Assembly: GCA_964569095.1 (NCBI GenBank)
Contig: CAZMTB010000135.1
Location: 1 to 40,374 of the forward strand
Direction: 5' to 3'
DNA: 40,374 nt
Origin: JALWSI01 sp964569095 [NCBI: uncultured Aquificales bacterium]
GTDB taxonomy: Bacteria > Thermosulfidibacterota > Thermosulfidibacteria > Thermosulfidibacterales
Part shown: positions 22,009-30,377 of the stretch, in pieces
Numbering within the stretch: the stretch's first letter is position 1
Layout: every line of letters starts with the position of its first letter
The notes under the pieces: generated by a model
The model's database searches: none
What the model saw: the letters and a program-made list of their open reading frames with translations, nothing else
What the model was told of the DNA's origin: nothing
Position numbers and translations under genes: made by a program

Positions 22009-23727
22009 TCAAGAGCACTCGTCTTTTGCCTCGCCTTTGTAGCGGGCCCTGCGTTGTCTCTCCAGTCTCCTTCCTATCTCCCACTTTCTCAGTATGTTGC
22101 GAAGGGGCTTTCCTGCAGGGGTTCGAGGAATGAACGCCACTCCCTCGATGCAGTCGGGCACCTTGTAGTCTGCGTCCAGGTTCTCTTTACAGAACTGCTT
22201 CAGTTCCCTCCTCTTCTCGATGGATAGGTCGTCTCCCCATGGGGTCACCACGAAGGCCACGATCTCTTCGTCCTCCTCGTTTCCCTCCTTTGGTAGGGAG
22301 ACCACTCCCGCGTCTTCCACGTAGGGGTGGGTGATGAGCAGCTCCTCTATCTCCAGTGGACCTATGGTCTTTCCTTCTTTGTGGATGAGGTCCTTCACCC
22401 TTGCCACGAAGTAGTAGTAGCCCGAGGGCACCCTGGTCATCACGTCTCCTAAACAGGTGTATCCGTCGACCACGTTTCTCTTTTGCTTCTCCAGGAGCTC
22501 CGGTATGCGGTGGGCGTTCCAGTAGATGACCCCCGTGGGTCCCTTCACTATCATCTTGCCCATCTCTCCTGGAGGGCAGGGCCTGTTCCTTTCATCCACT
22601 ATCTCCACCTGGAATCCCGGTATGGGAAAACCGATGGAGCCCGCCTTTGGCCTCATGCGCACCGCGTTAGAAAGCACCAGGTGTAGCATCTCGGTTGCCC
22701 CCAGTCCCTCGTAGATGGGTCTGCCCACCCTCTCTAACCACTCTCGGTAGACGGGGGGATCGAGGGTGCTACCCCCTGCGGTGCACAACCTCAGGTGTCT
22801 CATGGTCTCCTCGCTCCAGTTGGGGTATCCCAACAGGGCCTTGTAGGTGTTTGTGAGACCGGTAAGAACGGTCACCCCGTCCTTTTCGATTGCCTCCACC
22901 AGCCCTCTGGGTGAGAATTTTGGTATGAGAGAAATGGTTGAGCCTGCCCAGAAAGGTATTAGGCAGAAGGTGCCGTATCCCGCTGCCAGGCATACCGGTG
23001 CGGAGCCCCCCAGCACGTCCCCTTCCACCAGGCGCCACACGTACTTGTTCACCAGGTAGCACTCTGCCAGGATGCTCTTCACCTTGTGCACGCAGCCTTT
23101 GGGTCTCCCCGTGGTGCCCGAGGTGTGGAGAACCGCGCCTATGTCTTCAGGGTCCATCTCTTCCAGAAAGTAGGAGTCCTCTTCGGTATCTAGCATCCTG
23201 TCTAAGCAGACGTAGCCCCGTTCCCTGCACAGTTTGTCGTCTCCAATGACCATTATCCACTTGAGGGAAGGAACCTCCTCTTTCACCCCTTCTATCTTCG
23301 ATAGATACTCTGCGCTAACCACGCAAAGGGAGACCTCAACGTTGTTGAGGATGAACCTGAGGTGTTCTCTGGTCCAGTAAGGGGAGGAGGGGGTAACGAT
23401 TGCACCTATTCTCTGAAGGGCGAAGTTCACCATTATGGCCTCTCTGGTGTTGTTCAGCATGTACGAGACGCGGTCCCCTTTCTTTATTCCCAGCTTCAGC
23501 AACCCGTGGGCTATGCGCAGCGATCCCTCTTGAAGTTCCCCGTAGGTGTAGGTGGTTCCGCAGTCTTTCACCGCAATTTGGTTTCCCTTTCCCGCTGCCA
23601 CGTGCCTGTCGAGAAGGGCGTAGGCCAGATTGGCCTTCGGCGGCATCGGTACCTCAGGGGGTATGGTTATCTCCGGCCACAACTCTTTGGGCGGGAGGAA
23701 TCGTTCTTCAAGCTCTTCTCTGTTCAA
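22009..23727 (-). CDS. AMP-forming acyl/aryl-CoA ligase
   Basis: This 572-residue adenylate-forming enzyme makes an acyl-CoA from a carboxylic acid, ATP and CoA. The phosphate loop TSGTTGRPKG is at 202-211, YEGLGATEM is in the middle, and the C-terminal catalytic lysine lies in T-P-A-G-K-P-L-R. The overall pattern resembles benzoate/2-aminobenzoate-type aryl-CoA ligases, but the acid cannot be named. The start is TTG at 23727 with GAGGAGG upstream. It is transcribed alone, from a promoter carrying a palindrome. It is distinct from the smaller PaaK-type ligase at 2548, so the window has two CoA ligases of different subfamilies. Confidence 0.88.
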   Translation of the reverse strand: MNREELEERFLPPKELWPEITIPPEVPMPPKANLAYALLDRHVAAGKGNQIAVKDCGTTYTYGELQEGSLRIAHGLLKLGIKKGDRVSYMLNNTREAIMVNFALQRIGAIVTPSSPYWTREHLRFILNNVEVSLCVVSAEYLSKIEGVKEEVPSLKWIMVIGDDKLCRERGYVCLDRMLDTEEDSYFLEEMDPEDIGAVLHTSGTTGRPKGCVHKVKSILAECYLVNKYVWRLVEGDVLGGSAPVCLAAGYGTFCLIPFWAGSTISLIPKFSPRGLVEAIEKDGVTVLTGLTNTYKALLGYPNWSEETMRHLRLCTAGGSTLDPPVYREWLERVGRPIYEGLGATEMLHLVLSNAVRMRPKAGSIGFPIPGFQVEIVDERNRPCPPGEMGKMIVKGPTGVIYWNAHRIPELLEKQKRNVVDGYTCLGDVMTRVPSGYYYFVARVKDLIHKEGKTIGPLEIEELLITHPYVEDAGVVSLPKEGNEEDEEIVAFVVTPWGDDLSIEKRRELKQFCKENLDADYKVPDCIEGVAFIPRTPAGKPLRNILRKWEIGRRLERQRRARYKGEAKDECS

Positions 23728-23771
23728 CTCTACTCCTCCTCAAAAGGTGGTTAGCAAGATGCCCACTGTGA

Positions 23772-23800
23772 GAGAACACCCACCGCCGTGGGTTTGTCAA
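23772..23800 (-). promoter_or_regulatory. Promoter with palindromic operator before the CoA ligase
   Basis: On the minus strand TTGACA (23800-23795) is followed after 17 bases by a weak -10, GTTCTC (23777-23772). The spacer is almost wholly a perfect inverted repeat, ACCCAC-N4-GTGGGT (23778-23793). A repressor or MerR-type activator site is the natural reading; the regulator is not in the window. Confidence 0.5.
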
Positions 23801-23916
23801 GGTGAAGGAAGGTAGTCCTCCTTTCTGGAGGTGCAAGGCAGGAATTGGACTTTGTCCCCTTGGTTTTGTACCTTTCTGCTTAACTTTCCTGGGCGAGATG
23901 AAGCTGAGGAGGACAG

Positions 23917-25125
23917 ATGTACTGGTTGACCCGAGATAGTTGTGGACGTCCCGTTCTGTTGGCGTATCTTCCCCACGACGAGGTGTGGGAGGGAGGGATG
24001 CCGGGCAGGTGGCTGGAGAGGCAGAGCCTCGACACCTTTGGCAGGAGTGCGGGAGGAGAAGCCGAGCCACTCTCCCTGCCGTCTGCAGCCACAGTTGGTG
24101 AGCTTCGAGATGTTGCCGGCGGGGTTGGTACCCAGGTGGTGGTGCTCTCCCTTACCAGAAGGGCCTACTTTCCTCCCCTCTGGTGGAGGCCCTTGGTGGC
24201 GGCTCTTGGGGAAGGAGAGGAGGTGGTATTGGCATTGCCCATGGGTCCCTCTTTTCCTCCTTCGCAGGGGCTTCCCGTGGGATACTGGACCCCTTCCGAC
24301 CTGTGTGAGGTGGGCAGAGCCGTGTCAGGGGAGAGGAGGGAGGTGAGGGGAGAGTGTAGTCCCTGGATAGGTGCCTTTGAGGTTGAAAGGTTGGGGCACA
24401 TTGACCAGGGGTTGCCTCTTTCCGATGTTCTCAAGGCGCTGGCCCAGAAGGGGAGAGTGATGGCAGCGGGGGGGCTCGTTCACTACTTTGCGGACTTCTA
24501 CAGTAGTCCCCGGGAAGACATGTTCTCCCTGGTTCCTGCCCCTCCCAAGAGGGTGTTGGACGTGGGCTGTGCCAAGGGCGAGTTTGGCAGGTTGTTGAAG
24601 GAGAGGTGGGGATGCGAGGTTTGGGGAATCGAGCTGGTGGAGGAGTCTGCTAGGGTTGCCCGTAATGTGCTGGACAGGGTGGAGGTTATGGACGTTGAGG
24701 AGGGTTCTCCTCGCTGGAACGGCATGTTTGACCTTGTGGTTTTGGGTGACATTCTGGAGCACTTGAGGGATCCCTGGGGGTTCCTGGGGAAGGTGAGGTC
24801 CTGGATCGCTGCAGGTGGGACGGTGATCACCTCCGTACCCAACACGGGGTTCTATCCCGTGGTTAGGGCCCTGTTGCAGGGCAGATTCGACTACGTGCCT
24901 GTGGGGCTTCTCTGCGTGGAGCACCTTCGGTTCTTCACCAGGGAGACCCTTAGGGAGATGTTCGAAGAGGCGGGATTCGCAGTGGTGAGGATGGAGCCAC
25001 AACCGGCTGCTCTACCTACTCCCTATTTGAAGGAGCTGGAAGAGCTTACCAGGCTCATACCCTCTTTGGACAGGGACTCCCTTTCTGCCCCGGGCTACTA
25101 CATCGTGGCCACTCCAAGGGAGTGA
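23917..25125 (+). CDS. SAM-dependent methyltransferase with an unrecognised N-terminal region
   Basis: This protein has 402 residues. The C-terminal half is a class I methyltransferase: SAM loop L-D-V-G-C-A-K-G (214-221), acidic strand end in W-G-I-E-L, and LGDILEHLRDP (276-286), typical of enzymes found in sugar or polysaccharide gene clusters. The first 190 residues show no motif I recognise. The linker Y-F-A-D-F-Y-S-S-P-R-E-D-M precedes the methyltransferase core, as in multi-domain glycan methyltransferases. GAGGAGG precedes the ATG at 23917. A glycosyltransferase follows 9 bases later, so a role in surface glycan modification is likely. It heads a long plus-strand unit. Confidence 0.8.
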   Translation: MYWLTRDSCGRPVLLAYLPHDEVWEGGMPGRWLERQSLDTFGRSAGGEAEPLSLPSAATVGELRDVAGGVGTQVVVLSLTRRAYFPPLWWRPLVAALGEGEEVVLALPMGPSFPPSQGLPVGYWTPSDLCEVGRAVSGERREVRGECSPWIGAFEVERLGHIDQGLPLSDVLKALAQKGRVMAAGGLVHYFADFYSSPREDMFSLVPAPPKRVLDVGCAKGEFGRLLKERWGCEVWGIELVEESARVARNVLDRVEVMDVEEGSPRWNGMFDLVVLGDILEHLRDPWGFLGKVRSWIAAGGTVITSVPNTGFYPVVRALLQGRFDYVPVGLLCVEHLRFFTRETLREMFEEAGFAVVRMEPQPAALPTPYLKELEELTRLIPSLDRDSLSAPGYYIVATPRE

Positions 25126-25134
25126 GAGATACCC

Positions 25135-26151
25135 GTGAGTGCCCCGCCAAAGGTCAGCGTAATCGTTGTGAACTGGAACGGCGAGGGGGTGATAGGGGAG
25201 TGTTTGGCCAGCCTGGTGGAGCAGAGCCTTTCCCCTTTCGAGGTTATCGTCGTGGACAACGGTTCAACGGACGACTCTTTGAGGATCGTTCACTCCTTTG
25301 AGGGGAGACTCCCCCTGGTGGTGGTGCCCACCGGCGAGAACCTGGGCTTTGCAAGGGCAAACAACATTGGCATTGCCCTTTCCAGGGGTGAGCTTGTGGC
25401 CCTCCTGAACAACGATGCGGTGGCTGAGGGGGAGTGGCTGAGGGAGTTGGTTGCCACCATGGAGAGCCATCCGGGGTGCGGGGCGGTGGCTTCCAAACTG
25501 CTGGTTTACGGAGAAGATCGCATAGACAGTGCAGGAGACGGCTTCTCCACAGCCTTGAAGGGGTTCAAGATGGGAGAGGGTCAGCCCTCTTCCTGTCGAG
25601 CGGCGGAGGAGGAGGTGATGGCTGCCTGCGCAGGGGCTGCCCTTTACAAGAGGGAGTGCCTGGAAGAGGCGGGCCTCTTTGACGAAGACTTCTTTCTCAT
25701 CTGGGAGGATGTGGTCCTATCCTTGAGGATCAGGTGGAAGGGATGGCGCATCTTCTATTCTCCCAGGGCAGTGGTTTACCACAAGGTTAGGTCCTCCATA
25801 GGAAAGGAGAGCCACACCTCCGTGTACTACACGGTTAGAAATGCCACCTTCGTGAGGGTGAAGAATATCCCTTTGGGGATCTTCTTGCGCTGCCTCTTCC
25901 CCTATCTCTTGGGGGAGGTTGCCATGCTCTTCTACTTCTGCGTCAGGTGTGGCCAGTGGCGGGCATACCTTAAGGCGAAGCTGGACGCCTTTCTCAGCCT
26001 TCCCTTGCTGCTGCAGAAGAGAAGGGCGGTTATGGAGGGAAGGCGGTGCTCTTCTGATCGGTTCTTCTCCCTCTTCACCTCCGCATTCAGCAGGGGGTTC
26101 TTTCTTGCAAAGTTCAGGAAGTTCTGGGCACCTGTGGGAGGAGAGGCTTGA
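25135..26151 (+). CDS. Family 2 glycosyltransferase
   Basis: This 338-residue GT-A-fold inverting transferase resembles rhamnosyltransferases. It shows V-S-V-I-V-V-N-W-N-G at the start, DNGSTDDS (41-48), NLGFARANNIG, the metal-binding L-N-N-D (91-94) and LFDEDFFLIWEDVVLSLR, as in the acceptor/base region. The C-terminal 100 residues are hydrophobic and basic, suggesting membrane contact. It starts with GTG at 25135, close behind the methyltransferase. Substrates are unknown. Its end overlaps the start of the helicase gene by 4 bases. Confidence 0.88.
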   Translation: MSAPPKVSVIVVNWNGEGVIGECLASLVEQSLSPFEVIVVDNGSTDDSLRIVHSFEGRLPLVVVPTGENLGFARANNIGIALSRGELVALLNNDAVAEGEWLRELVATMESHPGCGAVASKLLVYGEDRIDSAGDGFSTALKGFKMGEGQPSSCRAAEEEVMAACAGAALYKRECLEEAGLFDEDFFLIWEDVVLSLRIRWKGWRIFYSPRAVVYHKVRSSIGKESHTSVYYTVRNATFVRVKNIPLGIFLRCLFPYLLGEVAMLFYFCVRCGQWRAYLKAKLDAFLSLPLLLQKRRAVMEGRRCSSDRFFSLFTSAFSRGFFLAKFRKFWAPVGGEA

Positions 26152-28067
26152 CGGTGGAGCCGGATTGGGACGCCTTCTTCTCGCCTGGAGGATTGCTGTC
26201 TCGCAGGTGGAAGGGGTTCAGCTACCGCAAGGGACAGGAGGAGATGGCCCGCGCGGTGATGGAGACCCTGCTGGGCGGAGGGATAACCATAGTGGAGGCG
26301 GGAACAGGAACGGGTAAGAGCCTGGCCTACCTGGCAGGAGCGGTGAGGGCATCCTGGGAGAGGGAAGAACCGGTGCTCATCTCTACCACAACGAAGAACC
26401 TTCAGAACCAGATACTTGACCACGAGGTTCCCCTTCTGGAAGATGTGTTGCCCACTCCTTTCAAGGTTACCTTGATCAAGGGCAGACAGAACTATCTGTG
26501 TCTCTTCAGGCTACACTGGCTTGCCAACAAGAGGGGTGGCGAGAGAGACGCAGTGGCGGGAGTGCTGGAATGGACCCGGGAGACGGGTGATGGAGACCTG
26601 GAGAAGTCTCCCTTCTCTTCGCTTTCCCCTCATCTGGGTAGCAGCGGGGAGTACTGCATGGGGCAGATGTGTCCCTATTACCGCCGGTGTTTCTACTTCA
26701 GGGCCGTTCAACGGGCGGCGGGTTCGCAGGTTGTGGTGGTGAACCACCATCTCCTTCTACACCACCTCTTGCGGGAGGGAACCGCCCTTCCTCCTGCCGG
26801 GGCCCTGGTGGTGGACGAGGCTCACAAACTGGAGAGAATAGCCATGGAGGTTCTGGGGGTTAACGCCGACCTGGGGAGGCTTGCAGAGCTTCTCGATAGG
26901 GTGACCCAAAAGAGAACCCTCCTTGCGGGAGTTGAAGAGGAGGTGCTCCGGTGGCTATCCCCTGCCAAAGGGGTGGTGTTGAACCTTTCTAGGATCATGT
27001 CGGATCTTTGGGGCGATGGCGCTGGAAACCTCGAGTGGGAAGAGGTGGTGAATCCCGAGATCGAGGCCGGACTTAAGGAGCTGCTACACCACCTGGACAA
27101 GGCGGTTCTCTCTGGGGAGACCATGCTGAGGGAGGTGGATTCACAGGTGGCTGCCCAGGTGTCGTTGGAGTTGGGACTGAAGGAGGTGGTTGCCTACCGG
27201 GATGGCCTCAGGGGATTCCTGGGGGACAGCGGGGTGGGTAGTGTGAGGTGGGTGGAACCGTCCAGGGAGGGAAACCACGCCACCTTGAGGCTCATCAGGG
27301 TGGGAGTGGGTGAGATCTTGAGGGATGCGCTCTTTGAGCGTTTCGAGGCGGTGGTGCTAACCTCTGCCACCCTCACGGTGGGTGGCTCTTTCGAATACCT
27401 CCGACGGGGGCTCGGTATCCCACCCCATGCGGAGGAGCTCATGGTGGAGTCCCCTTTCGACTGGGGCAGGCAGATGGAGGTGGTGCTCTTTCCCGATGCT
27501 CCTGATCCGCGGGATGGGGACTACCTGGAGAGGCTTCTGGCGCTTTTGGTTGGGATACTGGAGCGAGAGGGGGGTGGCACCCTTTGTCTCTTTACCGCCC
27601 TCAACACCATGAGACAGATGGGGGAGTGGCTCAGGGGTAGGTTGCCGAACCTCTCCTTCTACGTTCAGGGAGAGGGTCCTCGTCACTTGTTGCAAGAGAC
27701 CTTCGCAAACGATCCCAAGGGTGTCCTGTTGGGGGTGGCCAGTTTCTGGGAGGGGGTGGACATGCCCGGCGACTCTCTGAAGAGCCTGGTGGTGGTAAAG
27801 CTGCCCTTCAGGTCTCCTGACGAGCCGGTGGCGAAGGCCATGGACAGGTTCTTGAGGGCTCGAGGGATGAATCCCTTCAACGACTTTGCCGTTCCCGATG
27901 CGGTGATTCTATTCAAGCAGGGGGTGGGTAGGTTGATACGCACGGAGAGGGATAGAGGCAGGGTTTACATTCTGGATCCCAGGGTGGTGAAGAGAGGGTA
28001 CGGCAGGTTCTTTCTCGATGCGTTGCCCACGGGGGCAAGAACGGTTTACTGGGAGGATTTGCAGTGA
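26148..28067 (+). CDS. dinG: DinG-type iron-sulfur DNA helicase
   Basis: This 639-residue superfamily 2 (XPD-like) 5'-to-3' helicase shows Walker A G-T-G-T-G-K-S (52-58), D-E-A-H (223-226) and motif VI Q-G-V-G-R-L-I-R-T. Four cysteines, at 118, 170, 175 and 181, fit the [4Fe-4S] domain of DinG. The start is probably TTG at 26148 behind GGGAGGAGAGG; a GTG at 26154 is possible. No N-terminal exonuclease domain is present. DinG-type enzymes unwind R-loops, D-loops and similar structures. Its stop overlaps the nadD GTG by 4 bases. Confidence 0.92.
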   Translation: MTVEPDWDAFFSPGGLLSRRWKGFSYRKGQEEMARAVMETLLGGGITIVEAGTGTGKSLAYLAGAVRASWEREEPVLISTTTKNLQNQILDHEVPLLEDVLPTPFKVTLIKGRQNYLCLFRLHWLANKRGGERDAVAGVLEWTRETGDGDLEKSPFSSLSPHLGSSGEYCMGQMCPYYRRCFYFRAVQRAAGSQVVVVNHHLLLHHLLREGTALPPAGALVVDEAHKLERIAMEVLGVNADLGRLAELLDRVTQKRTLLAGVEEEVLRWLSPAKGVVLNLSRIMSDLWGDGAGNLEWEEVVNPEIEAGLKELLHHLDKAVLSGETMLREVDSQVAAQVSLELGLKEVVAYRDGLRGFLGDSGVGSVRWVEPSREGNHATLRLIRVGVGEILRDALFERFEAVVLTSATLTVGGSFEYLRRGLGIPPHAEELMVESPFDWGRQMEVVLFPDAPDPRDGDYLERLLALLVGILEREGGGTLCLFTALNTMRQMGEWLRGRLPNLSFYVQGEGPRHLLQETFANDPKGVLLGVASFWEGVDMPGDSLKSLVVVKLPFRSPDEPVAKAMDRFLRARGMNPFNDFAVPDAVILFKQGVGRLIRTERDRGRVYILDPRVVKRGYGRFFLDALPTGARTVYWEDLQ

Positions 28068-28720
28068 GAGTGGGTATCTTGGGAGGCACCTTCAACCCGA
28101 TACACATGGGTCACCTCGTGGCTGCCCAATGGGTGCTGGAGGCGGTTCACCTCACCAAGGTTCTCTTCGTTCCCTCTGCGACACCTCCCCACAAGGGAGA
28201 GGTGTTGTCCTACCACCACAGGAGCAGGATGGTGGAGCTCGCCATCGGGGACAACTGTGCCTTCGAGCTTTGCGGGATAGAGGCGGAGAGGGAGGGTCCT
28301 TCCTACACGGCGGACACCTTGAGGGAGCTTAGGGGTATTTACGGTGATGTGCTCTACTTCATCATGGGCACCGAGGCATTTCTCAACATCTATTCTTGGT
28401 ACGAGCCCCTCCGGGTGCTCGGCGGGGCCAATGTGGTGGTGATGGAGAGGGCGGGGTTCGAGGTGGATCCCGATGAGTTTCGGCGTTATCTGGAGGTGCT
28501 CTCCCTGAGGCTTAAGGGGGTGGATTTTTCGCCTGCGGGGGAGAGGACATGGAGGTGCGAGGTTGGAGGAACGGAGCACAGGGTGTATTTGACGCCAGTG
28601 CCACAGATAGGTATCTCCTCTTCTATGGTTAGGAGTAGATTGGAGAGGGGGTTAAGCGTAAAATACCTGGTGAAAGGAGAGGTGGAGAGGTATATTGGAG
28701 AGCATGGGTTGTACCGTTGA
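28064..28720 (+). CDS. nadD: Nicotinate-nucleotide adenylyltransferase
   Basis: NadD adenylates nicotinate mononucleotide in NAD synthesis. It has 218 residues: G-G-T-F-N-P-I-H-M-G-H (7-17) carries the H-x-G-H nucleotidyltransferase motif, F-V-P-S-A-T-P-P-H-K follows, and I-S-S-S-M-V-R near the end is the second nucleotide motif. It starts with GTG overlapping the helicase stop. nadD beside rsfS is a very common bacterial gene pair. Confidence 0.95.
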   Translation: MRVGILGGTFNPIHMGHLVAAQWVLEAVHLTKVLFVPSATPPHKGEVLSYHHRSRMVELAIGDNCAFELCGIEAEREGPSYTADTLRELRGIYGDVLYFIMGTEAFLNIYSWYEPLRVLGGANVVVMERAGFEVDPDEFRRYLEVLSLRLKGVDFSPAGERTWRCEVGGTEHRVYLTPVPQIGISSSMVRSRLERGLSVKYLVKGEVERYIGEHGLYR

Positions 28721-29102
28721 GGGTAAGGTGGATCTGCCTGCCGAGGATCGCGTCTCGGAGATGGTCCACGTAGCAGTTGAGGCCATTGAGGAGAAACACG
28801 GAGAAGAGGTTGTTGCTTTGGACTTGCGGGGCCACAGTGCCATAGTTGATGCCTTCGTGATGTGCACCGCTTTAAGCTCTGCCCAGGCGAGGGCCATTGC
28901 AGACGAGGTGGAGATGGAGTTTTCGAAGCGGGGATGGCACCTGTGGCGGATGGAGGGTTACGATACTGCCAGATGGATATTGCTGGACTATGGTGATATA
29001 GCTGTGCACATATTCAGGGAGGAGGAGCGCAGGTTGTACGATCTGGACAGGCTATGGGGAGACGTTCCCAAGATTTGGCCTGAAGAGGAGGATGACGAAT
29101 GA
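28704..29102 (+). CDS. rsfS: Ribosomal silencing factor RsfS
   Basis: RsfS (DUF143/YbeB/Iojap) binds ribosomal protein L14 and stops the subunits from joining under nutrient limitation. From the ATG at 28704 it has 132 residues; a TTG at 28695 is another possible start. Core motifs are VVALDLRGHSAIVDAFVMCTA, the R-x-E-G-Y-D-T-A-R-W block and L-L-D-Y-G-D-I-A-V-H-I-F. The N-terminus is about 15 residues longer than usual. It overlaps nadD by 17 bases and the following gene by 4 (ATGA). Confidence 0.93.
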   Translation: MGCTVEGKVDLPAEDRVSEMVHVAVEAIEEKHGEEVVALDLRGHSAIVDAFVMCTALSSAQARAIADEVEMEFSKRGWHLWRMEGYDTARWILLDYGDIAVHIFREEERRLYDLDRLWGDVPKIWPEEEDDE

Positions 29103-30346
29103 GGTTTCTCTTGGCGTCCATAGTTCCCTTGGTTCTGGTGATCTACGTGCTGATGATGAATCCCCAGTCTGTGCACGTCAAACTCACCAATCACCTCGCC
29201 TACGACGTTCCATTCGTCTTGGTAGTTGTGGTGCTCATCTCGGTAGGGTTCCTCTTTGCGTATCTCATGAACCTGGGAAGGGAGATGGGATTTCTGGTGG
29301 AGAGGCGTAAGTGGAAGAAGAGGGAGGATACCAGGGCCACGGTTGATGCACTCTACTCTGCGGCGGAGTTTCTCTACCGGGACGGAAGGGGAGAGGATGC
29401 GCTGGAGTTGTTGAAGAAAGCCCTGAAAGAGGACGCCACCTACGTTCCCGCTGCTGCTTTGATGGGCAGGATACTGAGGGAGATGGGTCGTTTCAAAGAG
29501 GCCCTTCAGGTGCACTCCAAGGTGAAACAGGGGGTGGCCAAGAGCTCGGTGCTGGGAATGGAGGTGGCAGAGGACTACCTGGCTTTGGGGGATTACCAGA
29601 GGGCGGTTGAGGAGCTTCAGACCCTCCTGAAGGATAAGATGGTTCCCAAAACCCTGGTTCTCAAGCTACTCGTTGAGGCCCATCTGGGGATGCAGGAGCT
29701 GAAGAGGGCTATTGCCTTTCAGGAGAGGGTGGTGAAGGAGACTCCACAGGGATTGAGGGAGAAGGAGGAGCTTAAACTGATTGGTATCCTCTACCAGGCC
29801 GCCGTAGAGGAGAAGGACGCTTCGGGATTGTTGAAGCTCACAAAGAAGCATCCCAAGTTCGTTCCCGCCTACCTCGCCTACTCCCAGCTTGTTGAACCCA
29901 AGAAGGCGATAGAGAGGCTTCAGAAGGGGTTGATGGAGAACCCCGAGGCCTTGGAGCTCGCAGACAGGTTGATGGAACTGGTGGCAGAAGAGGCACATCC
30001 CTCTGAGGCCATTCACTTCTTCCAGAGGTTCGCCTCTGCAAACACCAAGATGCCCCAAACGAGAATACCTCTGGTGATGCTCTACCTGAGGCTGGGCATG
30101 TTCTCGGAGGCGGTCAAGGCCTCTGGGTTGATAGATGCTCCGCTGGCCATGGCAGACCTTCTGAGGGCCAAGGCAAGGGAGGCAAACGGCGAGGAGAAGA
30201 TCGCCCTGGAGATGTACTCCAAGGGGTGCAAGGAGGGCCTGCTTCGCAGGTTCAAGTGCAGTAGTTGCGGTGCCATTCTCGACGACTGGGGAGAGCAATG
30301 CGACTCCTGTGGAACCTGGGGCTCTGTGCACCTGGAGTACCTGTGA
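29099..30346 (+). CDS. LapA-LapB fusion-like TPR protein with C-terminal zinc ribbon
   Basis: The 415-residue protein has two membrane segments at about 4-20 and 37-58 in a LapA (DUF1049) arrangement, a basic coiled region, then some 300 residues of tetratricopeptide repeats, and a C-terminal rubredoxin-like zinc ribbon (Cys387, Cys390, Cys401, Cys404, in C-S-S-C-G and C-D-S-C-G-T-W). The TPR-plus-ribbon part matches E. coli LapB (YciM), which controls LPS synthesis through FtsH-mediated LpxC turnover. In E. coli LapA and LapB are separate neighbours; here they form one chain. The function in this organism is inferred from that resemblance only. Its start overlaps rsfS by 4 bases. Confidence 0.8.
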   Translation: MRFLLASIVPLVLVIYVLMMNPQSVHVKLTNHLAYDVPFVLVVVVLISVGFLFAYLMNLGREMGFLVERRKWKKREDTRATVDALYSAAEFLYRDGRGEDALELLKKALKEDATYVPAAALMGRILREMGRFKEALQVHSKVKQGVAKSSVLGMEVAEDYLALGDYQRAVEELQTLLKDKMVPKTLVLKLLVEAHLGMQELKRAIAFQERVVKETPQGLREKEELKLIGILYQAAVEEKDASGLLKLTKKHPKFVPAYLAYSQLVEPKKAIERLQKGLMENPEALELADRLMELVAEEAHPSEAIHFFQRFASANTKMPQTRIPLVMLYLRLGMFSEAVKASGLIDAPLAMADLLRAKAREANGEEKIALEMYSKGCKEGLLRRFKCSSCGAILDDWGEQCDSCGTWGSVHLEYL

Positions 30347-30377
30347 TGAGGGTTCTTAGGGATAGAGGGACAGCTGG

